A DNA stretch of 64,000 nt from JBBQVK01 sp038211735 (lineage in GTDB: Bacteria > Patescibacteriota > Gracilibacteria > Absconditabacterales > Absconditicoccaceae): positions 1 to 64,000 of the forward strand of contig JBBQVK010000002.1 of NCBI GenBank assembly GCA_038211735.1. Reading direction: 5' to 3'. Of this stretch, positions 55,017 through 64,000 are shown one piece after another (positions within the stretch are counted from its first letter, which is position 1; each line of letters opens with the position of its first letter). The notes below the pieces were generated by a model. That model made no database searches, was not told where the DNA came from, and worked only from the letters and a program-made list of their open reading frames with translations. A program made the translations under genes and the position numbers.

Positions 55017-56702
55017 TTAAAAAGGATAATCATCTGAATCACGTAAATCACAAATGAAAATTTCCTCATTTTTTTGCGCTCCATTTTCTGTATGTATGAT
55101 AGAAATATACGGTTTATCGTCTTTGATTCAAGCGTGGTGGACTGTAAGATCGATAAATGTGCGACCGTCGACTATTGTTGTAGTACCTTTCTTCCGACAA
55201 AAAAGATCAACTGGTTTTCATCGTTCTGCATAAAAATTTGGTACGTCTTTATGATGTTCTGGATACTGGATAGTGATTGCTAAATCATTATTTATTTCAT
55301 TTCTTTCTCCTTGCTCATTTACTAGCTCTACTTTGTGTGATGAGCTATAGATGAGGCGAGTTAAATTTCCTTCTCTAGTTGGCAAAATAAGATGATAGAT
55401 ATCATCCCATTCATCTTGCTTATTATTATTGAGTAGAATTCGCTTTCAATCTTTTTGTCCATAGATGGGATTTTTACCTGAGAGATGACACCAGAGTGAA
55501 TCAACCATCCCTGAGGGTACAGGCATCCTTCCATCATGGTAGATCAATCACCAAGTATTCTCGCACTTGAACAAAAACTGTAAATCGCTTCATGATCATA
55601 AAGAGATAATCTTATCCGCAATCGGAGGTAATATCTCTTTCATTCATCTTTTGCTTACCCCATATTTATTTCCTTGTGTATAAATAAAGTAAGGTCAATT
55701 TCTTTCGTCTACGGTTTCCAAGATTTCGTCTCGCTCATACACATGCGTATCCGTGATTGAGCTTAGTTTTTCGCCATCGTATTTTCTAAAAGTCCGTTTG
55801 CTGTTTAGGAAACTGAAAATCATACGTTTCTCTCGATCTATGCTACGCCAATGATGGGGAGATCCAATTAACAAGTCGTCGTGCATATCTTGTTCGGAAG
55901 AAATACGTAATATCCCTCTTTCATCTTCTTTTTTTTGTAGCCCAGTAAAATGCAGTACGTCCTTATTGTCTATCCATTCTAAGTAAGGCAGTTTTGCTCG
56001 ACCTTCTATGCCACATACTGATTTAGCAAATGGTTCTATTTGGAGTACTGTATAGACCCCATCGTTATCTTTATTCAAACAGATAATTCACTCTTTGTCA
56101 TCTGTAATAATTTTAATTGTACTATCGAACTCTTTATCGAACATTCTTGTGATGTCATCGTATAGTGGAGACAAAATAACTTGTCCTTTAGCTGAAACCA
56201 TTCATTTTTTTCCTTCTTTTGTTGTAACGAAAAGGAGATGTGTACGATCGCAATTCCAACCATACGGATATCCCACAAACAGTTTCATAGCGTCATAGAT
56301 CAGCGGTACAAGGATTTGTCTAGTTTTTGTATCTACAAGACCAACCTGTCCATGAGCGTGTATGAAACGATTATCTTCACTATCTACTACGAGAGAGATA
56401 GTATCATCTAGTTCATAGATAAGATCTTTCTGTGCTTCTTGTTGTATCTCATCCAACGTTCGTTCTCTGGTTTTTTTACTCCGTTGTTGGAGTGAAGCGA
56501 CTGCGATTGGTTGTGTAGGGTCGGGGATATGTATATTTTCTTTTTTATTTATTCTGCCTAGTACGTTGTACTCTTTAATCATATAAAGAAGGCCATAAAT
56601 ATCCTTAGCACGTTCTCTTTGTCTCCGACGACGATTTCGCTCATTATTTTCTTTTTTAGGCTGTTGGGAAAAATAAGAGTTTAGGATTTCTTGAATATCC
56701 AT
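55017..56702 (-). CDS. WG-repeat protein
   Basis: The product is 561 residues. The N-terminus is basic and helical (ERNRRRRQRERAKDIYGLL). WG-type repeats follow: QVGLVDTKTRQILVPLIYDAM, GMVSAKGQVILSPLYDDI, NKYGVSKRWMKEILPPIADKI, TWGLIYHDGRMPVP. No catalytic domain seen. It is related in build to the giant WG/transglutaminase protein 1.5 kb downstream on the same strand, so the two may interact or descend from one duplication. Multiple TGA-Gly codons occur, often inside the Gly-Leu/Ile/Val turn of the repeats. Confidence 0.8.
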
Positions 56703-56796
56703 GAGTAGCGTGTTAAGAGATAAAGAAGGTAATTCTTATTTGCATATAGTAAATACTTTGAGTATAATGTAAATAGAGTTTTAACCTAGCAATTCC

Positions 56797-57702
56797 ATGG
56801 GAAAAGACTTAAATAGTCCAAGTGAGCGCGATGAAGGCAAGAAATTAAACCAAAAGAACAATGCAGAAACAGCACTAACTCTTTTGGGCGTGAGTAAATT
56901 TCAGATGGAGACAGTTAAGCAATTTCGGGGAGAGGATTACTTAGAAAAAAATGGTTACGAAATAATCAAAAGACTTAATAGGTATAATTTTCCGATTACT
57001 AAGGCAGAGAGTTCAAATCCTGGAAGCAATTTTGATCAGTTTTTACAGAAAGACTTGGTGGCAGTACATGATCATCAAGATATTTACGAATCGCTCGAGG
57101 TCGAATTGAACTATTTTAAAGAGAAGGGAAGCGAATTTCAAACAGCATACGAAGCTGTCGCAAGAAAGCTTGGGCTAAATCAGAGTGATCAGCTTTCTGA
57201 TGCTATGCGGTTTATTCGAAATAACTCCCCGATTATTGAACTGTTGCCAACTCTCCAAAAACAGCTCAAAGACTCAGTTATAGTGGATATTTTTAGCTGA
57301 TGAACGCTTGCCCCAAAAGAGTATTCTGACCCCAAGGCAGTCCTGTATGTAAATAAGTTTGGTAGTCCTGATGAAAGTGTGGAAGAGTGATATAGATACG
57401 CTCTGACTCAAGACGCACTGTTGTTTTTGTGTTTGTTGCCTGACAATTCTGTTAATGTTTCAATGAATGGAGTAGACTATTTTATCATCTCGAATCTAGG
57501 AAAATCACAAAAAGAGTATCTGCAATGATTAAAAAATGAGATATATCGTACGTTGAAGCAAGAGTGAGTTTTTGTTGCTTGCTCCAATGATTTCGTAGGA
57601 GTAAATGAAGATGGAATAGCAAAAGGGTTAGCAGAAGGAATGAAACAGATTTTTTATGATAAGGTTGCAGAAAAGAGAGTGTTTCAAAAAAAGAGCGCCT
57701 AG
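56797..57702 (+). CDS. Possible SAM-methyltransferase-like protein
   Basis: The product is 301 residues. The first 140 residues are helical with no known domain. From residue about 155 a Rossmann-like order appears: SVIVDIFSGG (degenerate motif I), DALLFLCLLPDNSVNVSMNG, and a helix-turn resembling post-motif III (NEIYRTLKQEGVFVACSND, compare E-I-x-R-x-L-K-P-G-G). The SAM-binding glycines are not canonical, so this is tentative. TAG overlaps the terminator stem. Confidence 0.65.
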
Positions 57703-57714
57703 GCGCTCTTTTTG
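57689..57714 (+). terminator. Terminator overlapping the stop codon
   Basis: AAAAGAGCGCC-TA-GGCGCTCTTTTT; the TAG lies in the loop. Confidence 0.85.
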
Positions 57715-57758
57715 TTTCTTTTTAAAATTATTTTGAAAATCATTTTCTTCGTAATCCG

Positions 57759-58235
57759 TTAAGCCGCTTGATCTAAGCAGTCGATAGTATCATTCTTAGA
57801 GATTGAAATAACTTTAGCGGTTTTTCATCCTATAGTTTGTTCAATTTCTTCGCCGTTACTGTTGTATGTTTTGATATCGATAGAGCCGTCTGTGTGAAGG
57901 TAAGCGATTTCGTTTACTTCGTGCTGTTTGAATGTTTCTTTGTCTTGTGAGCTAGGTGAGTGTGCGTGTCCGAGTGACTCGATGTGTGTGTGGAACATTC
58001 ATTGATACTCTTTTCCGTCTTCTGCGAAGGTTTCTTTTGCTTGTTGCTGTGCTTGGCCTGAGATAGCAACGCTACCTGAGGTTTGTTGTTGGTCTTTGAA
58101 TTTTTCAATCTTACTTGTTATGCCGTCTGTTCATCCAAGTGCTCCTGCAACTTCTTGCGACGTGTGTTGGCGAATAAGTTTAGCTTTTTCAATCAATGCT
58201 TCATGTGTCGATTCATGTTTGTGAATGATATCCAT
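57759..58235 (-). CDS. JAMM-motif-like protein, 158 residues
   Basis: Central HTHIESLGHAHSPSSQD (residues about 86-102) matches the His-x-His-...-Ser-x-x-Asp zinc site of JAB/MPN (JAMM) metalloproteases, followed by the KETFKQHE helix and EIAYLHTDGSIDIKTYNSNGEEI strands as in prokaryotic JAB proteins. The catalytic Glu expected upstream is not certain, and the spacing between HxH and Ser is longer than usual. The N-terminal 60 residues are helical. Start is at ATG 58235; an upstream in-frame extension would run into a repeat element and is rejected. Confidence 0.6.
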
Positions 58236-58285
58236 GAGAGTATTGGTTAGTGCTAAAGAGAAGAATTGATAGGTTTCAATTCGCT

Positions 58286-58363
58286 CGCTAAAGATTCGAA
58301 CGCTCCTAAATGCACCCAATAGCATCTACATGCATTTACTCGCTTATCAAATACTTTAACTTG
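58286..58363 (-). repeat. Dispersed hairpin element, copy E (inverted)
   Basis: Outer TAAAG / CTTTA, core AAATGCA / TGCATTT around the constant loop (reverse orientation: CCCAATAGCATCTACA). Upstream of the JAMM-like gene and downstream of tRNA-Leu. Confidence 0.85.
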
Positions 58364-58384
58364 CTTTTATTCCACATTTCTGAA

Positions 58385-58471
58385 TGGTGCCCAAAGGGGG
58401 AATCGAACCCCCACTACCTTACAGTAAGCGGATTTTGAGTCCGCCGCGTCTACCAGTTCCGCCATCTGGGC
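58385..58471 (-). tRNA. tRNA-Leu(CAA)
   Basis: On minus: acceptor GCCCAGA / TTTGGGC, anticodon stem GCGGA / TCCGC with loop CTCAAAA (anticodon CAA, reads UUG), long variable arm (TTACTGTAAGGTAGT region), T-stem GGGGG / CCCCC. The 3' CCA is encoded, unlike the other three tRNAs in the window. Confidence 0.93.
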
Positions 58472-58785
58472 ATGATTTTATTCATACAAAGTCGTTAAAT
58501 TAGGAATGAGGTTGTTCGAAAAAGGAACGCCCGCAACGAAGTGAGGACAGTGACGTTTCGACAACTGAGTGACTGAAAATCCTACCTCAGAATCCATAAT
58601 TTACCAACTGTCAAAGAACAACTAGAGAAGAGATTTGACTTACCCCACGGAAGTGAAGCAGAGGACTAGCTTTTCTCGTGATGGTCAGTGTAGCTAATCA
58701 AACCCCAAAATCAATTGATTTTCTGCGTTGCGTATCTATACATACGCCACGGCCCAATTGTTTTTTTAACCCTTACGTGAATATC
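58472..58785. other. Spacer before ssb; no gene seen
   Basis: GC-mixed sequence with the short inverted pair GTTGTTCGAAA / TTTCGACAAC near 58511-58563. An in-frame leader extension of ssb to 58678 lacks sense. The ssb promoter presumably lies in the last 100 nt. Confidence 0.5.
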
Positions 58786-59205
58786 ATGGATTTAAACAAG
58801 GTTATGCTTATCGGAAGATCTACAACTGATGTAGAGATCAAAAAGATTGAATCAACAGGGAGTTCAGTAGTCAATTTTACTGTTGCGACCAACAGAAGGT
58901 ACAAGAACAGAGACGAACAAGTCGTCGAAGAGTCTGAGTATCATAGATGTGTCGCTTACGGTGGATCTGCAGATATCATCGGACAGTATGTGACCAAAGG
59001 AAAAAGAATGTATGTCGAAGGCAGACTGAGAACTAGGAAATGGGAAGACACTACTGGAAACGCTAGATACACGACAGAGATCGTGGTAGATAACTTTATT
59101 TTCTTGGATAGTAAGGGACCTGGAGAAGGTAGCGGAACTGGTGATAGTCATGAAGCAGCAGCAGCTGCACCTCATGCTAGCGCTGATGAGGATCTCCCAT
59201 TCTAA
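58786..59205 (+). CDS. ssb: Single-stranded DNA-binding protein
   Basis: OB-fold protein coating ssDNA in replication and repair. The product is 139 residues. Seen: MDLNKVMLIGRSTTDVEIKK, VNFTVATNRRYKNRDEQ, EYHRCVAYGGSADIIGQYVTKGK and YVEGRLRTRKWEDTTGNARY. Ala/Gly-rich linker, then the C-terminal acidic tip DEDLPF used to recruit partners. Thirteen glycines, none TGA. The ATG at 58786 is chosen because the OB fold begins there. Confidence 0.95.
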   Translation: MDLNKVMLIGRSTTDVEIKKIESTGSSVVNFTVATNRRYKNRDEQVVEESEYHRCVAYGGSADIIGQYVTKGKRMYVEGRLRTRKWEDTTGNARYTTEIVVDNFIFLDSKGPGEGSGTGDSHEAAAAAPHASADEDLPF

Positions 59206-59228
59206 CCTAAAAGACAAGATACACTGTA

Positions 59229-59271
59229 AGATCCTCCCCAATATCATGTTGCTTTGGGAGGATCTTTTTGT
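59229..59271 (+). terminator. Terminator of ssb
   Basis: AAGATCCTCCC and GGGAGGATCTTTTT form an 11-bp stem with a 17-nt loop. Confidence 0.85.
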
Positions 59272-59352
59272 ATAAGGGACAGAGAGTTATGTGACTTTAT
59301 TTGTGTTAAGAGAGAAACCGTGGAAGAGATACGTGCAAGATTCTGGATCATT

Positions 59353-59910
59353 ATGTTGGACTTATTGGACCTAATTTCCTTTTTTGTATTTGTAACAGGG
59401 ATTGTCTTATTTGTAAGATTTTTCGTGTTCAATCCATATACAGTGGTAGGAAGCAGTATGGAACCTATGTTCGAGCAAGGAGATTTCATTATCGTAGATA
59501 AAATAACACCAAGAGTGGGTGACCTCAAAAGAGGCGACGTCATAGTTTTTGTCCCAGAGGGAAAAGATATTCCATTTATAAAAAGAATTGTCGGGCTCCC
59601 TGGAGAGACGGTGAAAGTACATGATGGAAAAGTTTCCGTATGTAATGAAGCACAAGAATGTACAGTATTGGATGAGAACTATTTACCTGCGGGATTGAAA
59701 ACGGAAGCTAAGTGTAAACTTGATGAATTTATTGTGCCGAAAGAGAGTGAATCATATTTTGTAATGTGAGATAATAGGCCATACAGTACTGACTCTCGTT
59801 GTTGTTTCGGGTATGGGTGTTTTGAAGGAGCAAACTATCTCGTTCATCCAAAAGATATGATTGGGAAAGTCGCATTGAGATTGTATCCTAATATTCAAAC
59901 ACACTGGTAA
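59353..59910 (+). CDS. lepB: Signal peptidase I
   Basis: Cleaves Sec signal peptides at the outer face of the membrane. The product is 185 residues. N-terminal membrane helix (LISFFVFVTGIVLFVRFFVF), then box B with catalytic Ser35 in VVGSSMEPMFEQGDFI, box D with the catalytic Lys in FIKRIVGLPGE, and box E GDNRPYSTDSR, whose invariant first Gly (residue 139) is TGA. VHPKDMIGKV follows. Start choice: ATG 59353; GTG 59320 or TTG 59254 in the same frame would lengthen the cytoplasmic tail. Confidence 0.95.
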
Positions 59911-59937
59911 TTTTACCTCTAAACTACAGCCCATTTC

Positions 59938-60273
59938 ATGGAAACACAGGTAGATATCCCGATGGATGTGTACGAATCAACCACTGAACTTGTCGTCATC
60001 ATGCCGCTTGGAGGGGTGGCTAAGAGAACAATTAAACTTTCGTTGGAAGGCAACAATCTTACGTTAACTGGCGAAAGACAAAAACCATCTATGAAAGATA
60101 CGCTTATGCCGATCCAAGAAAAGTGTTTCCGAGGAACATTCGCAAAAGTAATTGCCTTACCTAGTAGCGTCTATTTCGACAGAATACATAGCGAACTTTC
60201 GAGAGATAATGTACTTACGATTATTATCCCAAAAGTTATTGTACCAGAGAAGATTATGGTGCATTTGAAGTAA
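59938..60273 (+). CDS. Small heat-shock protein (HSP20/alpha-crystallin family)
   Basis: The product is 111 residues. Alpha-crystallin-like beta sandwich: MDVYESTTELVVIMPLGGV, TIKLSLEGNNLTLTGERQKP, then GTFAKVIALPSSVYFDRIHSELSRDNVLTIIIPK (in parts), matching the F-x-R-x-x-x-L-P and A-x-x-x-x-G-V-L-x-x-x-x-P pattern. Acts as an ATP-independent holdase. No TGA codon. It follows lepB by 28 nt; a hairpin repeat and terminator follow. Confidence 0.88.
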   Translation: METQVDIPMDVYESTTELVVIMPLGGVAKRTIKLSLEGNNLTLTGERQKPSMKDTLMPIQEKCFRGTFAKVIALPSSVYFDRIHSELSRDNVLTIIIPKVIVPEKIMVHLK

Positions 60274-60335
60274 ATTTCATTTATTGCGTACTGCGTCTTT
60301 GCCGCTTAGTTGTCAAAACATCGCTGTTGTAACTC

Positions 60336-60410
60336 ACTGAAGCACTCGAACGTTCATAAATGTACCCAATAGCACCTACATACATTTACTCACTACTCGA
60401 ATACTTCAGT
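60336..60410 (-). repeat. Dispersed hairpin element, copy F (inverted)
   Basis: Outer stem ACTGAAG / CTTCAGT, inner TCGA pairs, core AAATGTA / TACATTT around the constant loop. Between hsp20 and dprA. Confidence 0.88.
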
Positions 60411-60459
60411 TCGCTCCGGATATTGAATAAAAAATTCTTTCATAATTCTTTTCGTTAGA

Positions 60460-60488
60460 AGCTAACTTCACTAGAGTTAGTTTTTTTG
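60460..60488 (+). terminator. Terminator before dprA
   Basis: GCTAAC-TTCACTAGA-GTTAGTTTTTTT. Confidence 0.7.
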
Positions 60489-60498
60489 TTATTATTCT

Positions 60499-61398
60499 AT
60501 GGGCCAAGAGAATATTGAAACAATCCTATTTGATGATCCGAACTATCATCATACGTTCCACGCCATTAAACCTAGGCCGCGTGTGCTATATGCGTTGGGC
60601 GACCTTACACTTTTGGACAGGAAGATTTTGGGTGTGGTATGACCAAGGCAGGCATCGGTCTACGCTGAGCAGGTGATGCATGATTTTTTTATATGTGCTG
60701 CACAGTATGATTTAGTTACTATTTCGGGAGGCGCGCAAGGCATCGATACGTTGTGTCACGAACTTTCTTTGCAACATTTGTTGCCTACGATTGTAGTACT
60801 TGGTGCTTGATTTTCGCATTATCTTGAACACCCACGCACCAAAGGGTTATTGGCGCGTATTGTGAAAGCATGAGGATTACTCCTTTCGCAGTTTCCGTAT
60901 GAACAAGAAGGGGCTGCGCGAACTTATCCCGCAAGAAATAAAATTATAGCGTGACTGAGTAGAGTGTTATTCGTCCCTGCTGCAGGGAAGAAGTCTGGGA
61001 GTTTACTTACCGTCAATGATACACTTGGCCTTCAGAAGTCGGTCTATAGCGTGCCAAATAGTATCTACGATGCAACAAGTGAGGGGACTAATAGCTATAT
61101 CGAACAGAGGAAAATTTACCCGCTTGTAGGGTTTGAGAAAATGTTGCAAACGTACTTTGAGAAAAGAGGCTCGGGTGGACGTAGCGAAGATAGCACCGAA
61201 AGCGGTAGCGAGAAGTCAGTACCGCTCTCACTTGAAGAGCAGCAACTGCTAGAGATCCTTACGCAAGGACCGATGAAATCTACCTTATTAGGGGAACAGC
61301 TTGGTCGGCCTATTGGGAAAGTGTTAAGCACGATCACCTGATTGGAATTATGATGAATGATTGTAGAGTCTGAGTTAGGCATCTATAAGATAAAATAA
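60499..61398 (+). CDS. dprA: DNA-processing protein DprA
   Basis: Loads RecA on incoming ssDNA during transformation. The product is 299 residues. Rossmann core: PRVLYALGDL, ILGVVGPRQASVYAEQV, LVTISGGAQGIDTLCH, TIVVLGAGFSHYLEHP, LLLSQFPYEQEG, ARTYPARNKIIAGLSRVLFV and KSGSLLTVNDTLG. A linker of charged residues and a C-terminal winged helix (QQLLEILTQGPMKSTLLGEQ) follow. Six TGA-Gly codons, including GVVGPR. With SSB and a type IV pilin in the window, natural competence is plausible. Confidence 0.95.
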
Positions 61399-61523
61399 AT
61401 TTTCATTTTGTCCAGCATGATCGTAATAATTCATGATAGTAACCAAAGAAGATAGATTAGTAATGCGCGAAAAAATAACTATTCTATGGCAAGTAAATTA
61501 CTTTACTCATAGAGTATGGACGA

Positions 61524-64000
61524 ATGTGACGTGTGAGTCGGATTATTGTAAGTGGTATATTATTTTTCTGATTGATAGGAGTAGGTGTTGCTCAATATAA
61601 TTTTTCCGACGAGATAGCAAAAGTATGAATTGATTCTCAAGCACTTTTGTCCAAAGAAGCAGTAAATCGTTATGACCTGGCAAGACTAGTAAATGCGTCA
61701 ATCTGTCAGGATTGTGTAATTGCTTCTCAACAGAAAAAAGAAAAATATTCTGAAGCACGACGACAGACAACTGCTGGTGACGAGACTAAAAGTGTTAGCG
61801 ATATCGCTGCAGGGAAATCTACGTTTGAAGGGAAAGAGTATAGCGTGTGTGTCGGAACCGTGGTAGATAATGGCTGGATGCAAGGATATCCAATGACTGG
61901 GAGCCCTTTCTGTAGCGGAAGATTTTGTGGAACGAACCTGATTGACACGACAGAAGTAATTCAGACGTTGTATCGTGTGGTGCGCGATAAACTAGCTCTT
62001 GCTCCAAACGTAGAACGATCAGTAGTAAATACACGAAAAGGACTTAGCGGGGCTGCACTTCCATTTCCACAAAAAGAAGCAATCAGTGCAGCAGCTGAAC
62101 GTTGTGGTGTAAAGTCGTGTGCGCCAATAAATACGACTGAAATGGATGCATATATGAACTACTGTAATTTTGCTCCTAGTAAATGTGGGTTTGCATCGTA
62201 TGAGAATTTTCCTATAGAAAATAGTTCGTTAGGTCCATTAAATATTTTGATAGATGAATGAATTATTACACAAGATGAAGCGAGGACGTTGCAACCAAAA
62301 AATGCAGTGAGCGGTGAACAGTTACTCAAACGAACCGAGCAGCTCGCAAAGGTGATCGACTGTGATTTTAACGATGACTATGATTCAGATAGAGTGCTCA
62401 ATCACCAGGATTTATGCCCATATACGTATGATCCTACACAAGGGAATGTTGATAAAGATGATAAAGGAGATGTATGCGACGACGATATTGATGGCGACGG
62501 AGTGATGAATATCGCTGGCGTTGTAGACTATCAGAAACATATAAATGTTGCCTTACTTTCTGGGGCGTATGACAACTGTTTGTATATTCCAAATCCGGAT
62601 CAAGTGGATTTCGATAAAGATACTATCGGTGATGCATGTGATCTCGATGAGACCGCAAATATTTTTGCTTTGGATATTAGTGCAGATCCTGTGGTAGGGA
62701 CGGTACCGTTGGATGTAACATTTGCTGCGGAGACGGTGGGGACATATGATCGTATCAAACGAGATTTCGGAGATGGAAGTTATGGCGAGTGAGCAGCTCC
62801 TTCTCATACCTATACGAAGCCAGGACGTCGAGTAGTGCAGTGATTTGCAGTGAATGATCTGGGAGATACGATTAGTGCGAAGCTGCCTATCGAAGTACGC
62901 CCTTCTCCAGACAAACAGGTCGGCTATGCTATCGCAGTAAATACACTCTCACTCAAAGCGCCTGCTGACATCGCTTTTGATAGTGATTATGTAGGTGAGT
63001 TAAGCCAGGTGACACGGAAGGTCGGTGAAGAGATTCTACATGGAACTGCAGATGAGGCAGTTACGCACACTATAAAAACACCAGGTCGTCGAACGATAGA
63101 ATCACAAGCATACGATAAAGATTGATTACGAGTTGGACTAAGTCAGGTGAGTATCAATGTGACTGACCCTACTGATTCGACGCTGACATTTCAATGATCT
63201 GCGCTCCAAGCTTCATCAGTGCGTGTAGAAGCGTGAGATCCAGTGAAATTTACGACTACAGTAGATGGATTTAATATCGCTGATCTTTCAGAAGTTATCT
63301 GGGAGTACGGCGATGGTCCTCCAGTACTTACCACACAACTTTCGACTACCAAATCATATGCTGCGCAATGAGCCTATGTCGTGAGTGAAACATTGGTATT
63401 TACTGATAGCGATATTCCACCGATTCAAAATATTATCACGGTGTATGTCCAAGCAGATTCTGATGCACAAGCGACAATCTTCAATGCAACGCCATTGAGT
63501 GCGCCAGTAGGTGAACCACTTTCTTTCGATGTAGTGTTACAAGAGTTGGTCAGAAATGATGTGAGCGTGATTGATCGAAATCGGTGAGATGGAACGCACG
63601 AACAAATAATTACACCTACTAATACAGATTTCTCACAGACACATAGCTATCTCACTCCTGGAAGTCATCATGTTCAAGCTACGGTGTACACCAACGAATG
63701 AGCAGTCTACATCAATGAGATGACGGTTTATGCTGCAGGAGGAGAGTTATGTATCGATGGCATTGATGAACTCAACTGTGATTTGGACGATGACAACTTA
63801 CCCGACCTGTGTGATATCGATCTCGATGGTGATGGACACGAGCAGCGATTAACATTGCTACTTTATGAAACACCAGCGTGCGACTTCACGGTCAATGTTG
63901 ATCAAGATGAATTAGCAGACTATCATCAATACGTCATCCAGTCATGAACAGGCGACAACTGTCCGTTTGTAGCAAACCCAAACCAAGCAGACCAAGACGG
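61524..64000 (+). CDS. Large secreted surface protein with Ca-binding and PKD-like repeats (3' end outside window)
   Basis: At least 825 residues, truncated by the window edge. N-terminal signal helix (RIISVGILFFGLIGVGVAQ-like). Residues about 280-370: thrombospondin type-3-like D-rich repeats (DFNDDYDSDRV, DKDDKGDVCDDDIDGDGV, DFDKDTIGDACDLDE), which bind Ca. Then PKD-like domains (VPLDVTFAAETVG ... RDFGDGSYGE and similar: PVKFTTTVDGF ... VIWEYGDG), and another D-rich repeat near 63.8 kb (DLDDDNLPDLCDIDLDGDG). Many cysteines are in the first 250 residues. Probably an adhesin or host-contact protein. Many TGA-Gly codons, often in the W-x-F-G-D-G turn. Confidence 0.88.

Noticed and set aside
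58678..58785. Upstream start for ssb
   Set aside because: The OB fold begins at ATG 58786 as in homologues; the extra residues show no family similarity.

Overview
The window looks like a chromosomal segment of a Candidate Phyla Radiation (Patescibacteria) bacterium of the Absconditabacteria (SR1) / Gracilibacteria (BD1-5) group. The main reason is the genetic code. Nearly every gene contains in-frame TGA where homologues have glycine (for example SGGVDS of MnmA, GDNR of signal peptidase I, ALDAGAT of MutL), and every gene ends in TAA or TAG. I therefore annotated with translation table 25 (UGA = Gly). This joins dozens of apparent fragments into intact genes. Coordinates and counts were worked out by eye.

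Layout. 1-4.4 kb: rRNA genes in the unusual order 23S (3' part) - 5S - 16S, all on +; the 16S 3' tail lacks the CCTCC anti-Shine-Dalgarno core. 4.6-7.0 kb: a minus-strand membrane operon (PrsW-like protease, two holin-like proteins) and rnhA. 7.1-8.3 kb: two convergent genes without TGA-glycine, one like a Bacteroidota outer-membrane beta-barrel, probably acquired. 8.4-17.8 kb: mutL, a ParB-like cassette, a DoxX protein with a Cys-rich tail, glyA, a wHTH regulator and a decayed toxin-antitoxin locus. 17.9-21.6 kb: secE-nusG-rplK-rplA with two extra ORFs inserted. 21.9-28.8 kb: ftsX, a trypsin-like protease, mnmA, ftsQ-like, PAP2-like and ftsW. 29.4-35.1 kb: two tRNA-Arg genes, DUF1543, a VirB2/TrbC-like protein, efp, a TrmA/RlmD-type methyltransferase and a type IV pilin. 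35.3-44.8 kb: ECF-like sigma factor, HU, a shortened MurE, DUF58, a NYN nuclease, an MgtE-like membrane domain and an RRM protein. 45-57.7 kb: an accessory stretch with an M20 peptidase, a BRO-domain protein, a Tat-signal protein, a 1,231-residue WG-repeat/transglutaminase protein and a second WG-repeat protein. 57.8-64 kb: a JAMM-like protein, tRNA-Leu, ssb, lepB, hsp20, dprA and the start of a large Ca-binding/PKD surface protein.

Biology. The core genes serve translation, Sec secretion, peptidoglycan synthesis and division (MurE, FtsW, FtsQ-like, FtsX) and uptake or repair of DNA (DprA, SSB, type IV pilin, MutL). No central metabolism beyond GlyA is visible, which fits a host-dependent reduced genome. 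The most novel signal is a family of six dispersed intergenic hairpins of about 60-80 nt whose stems show compensatory base changes around a constant loop.
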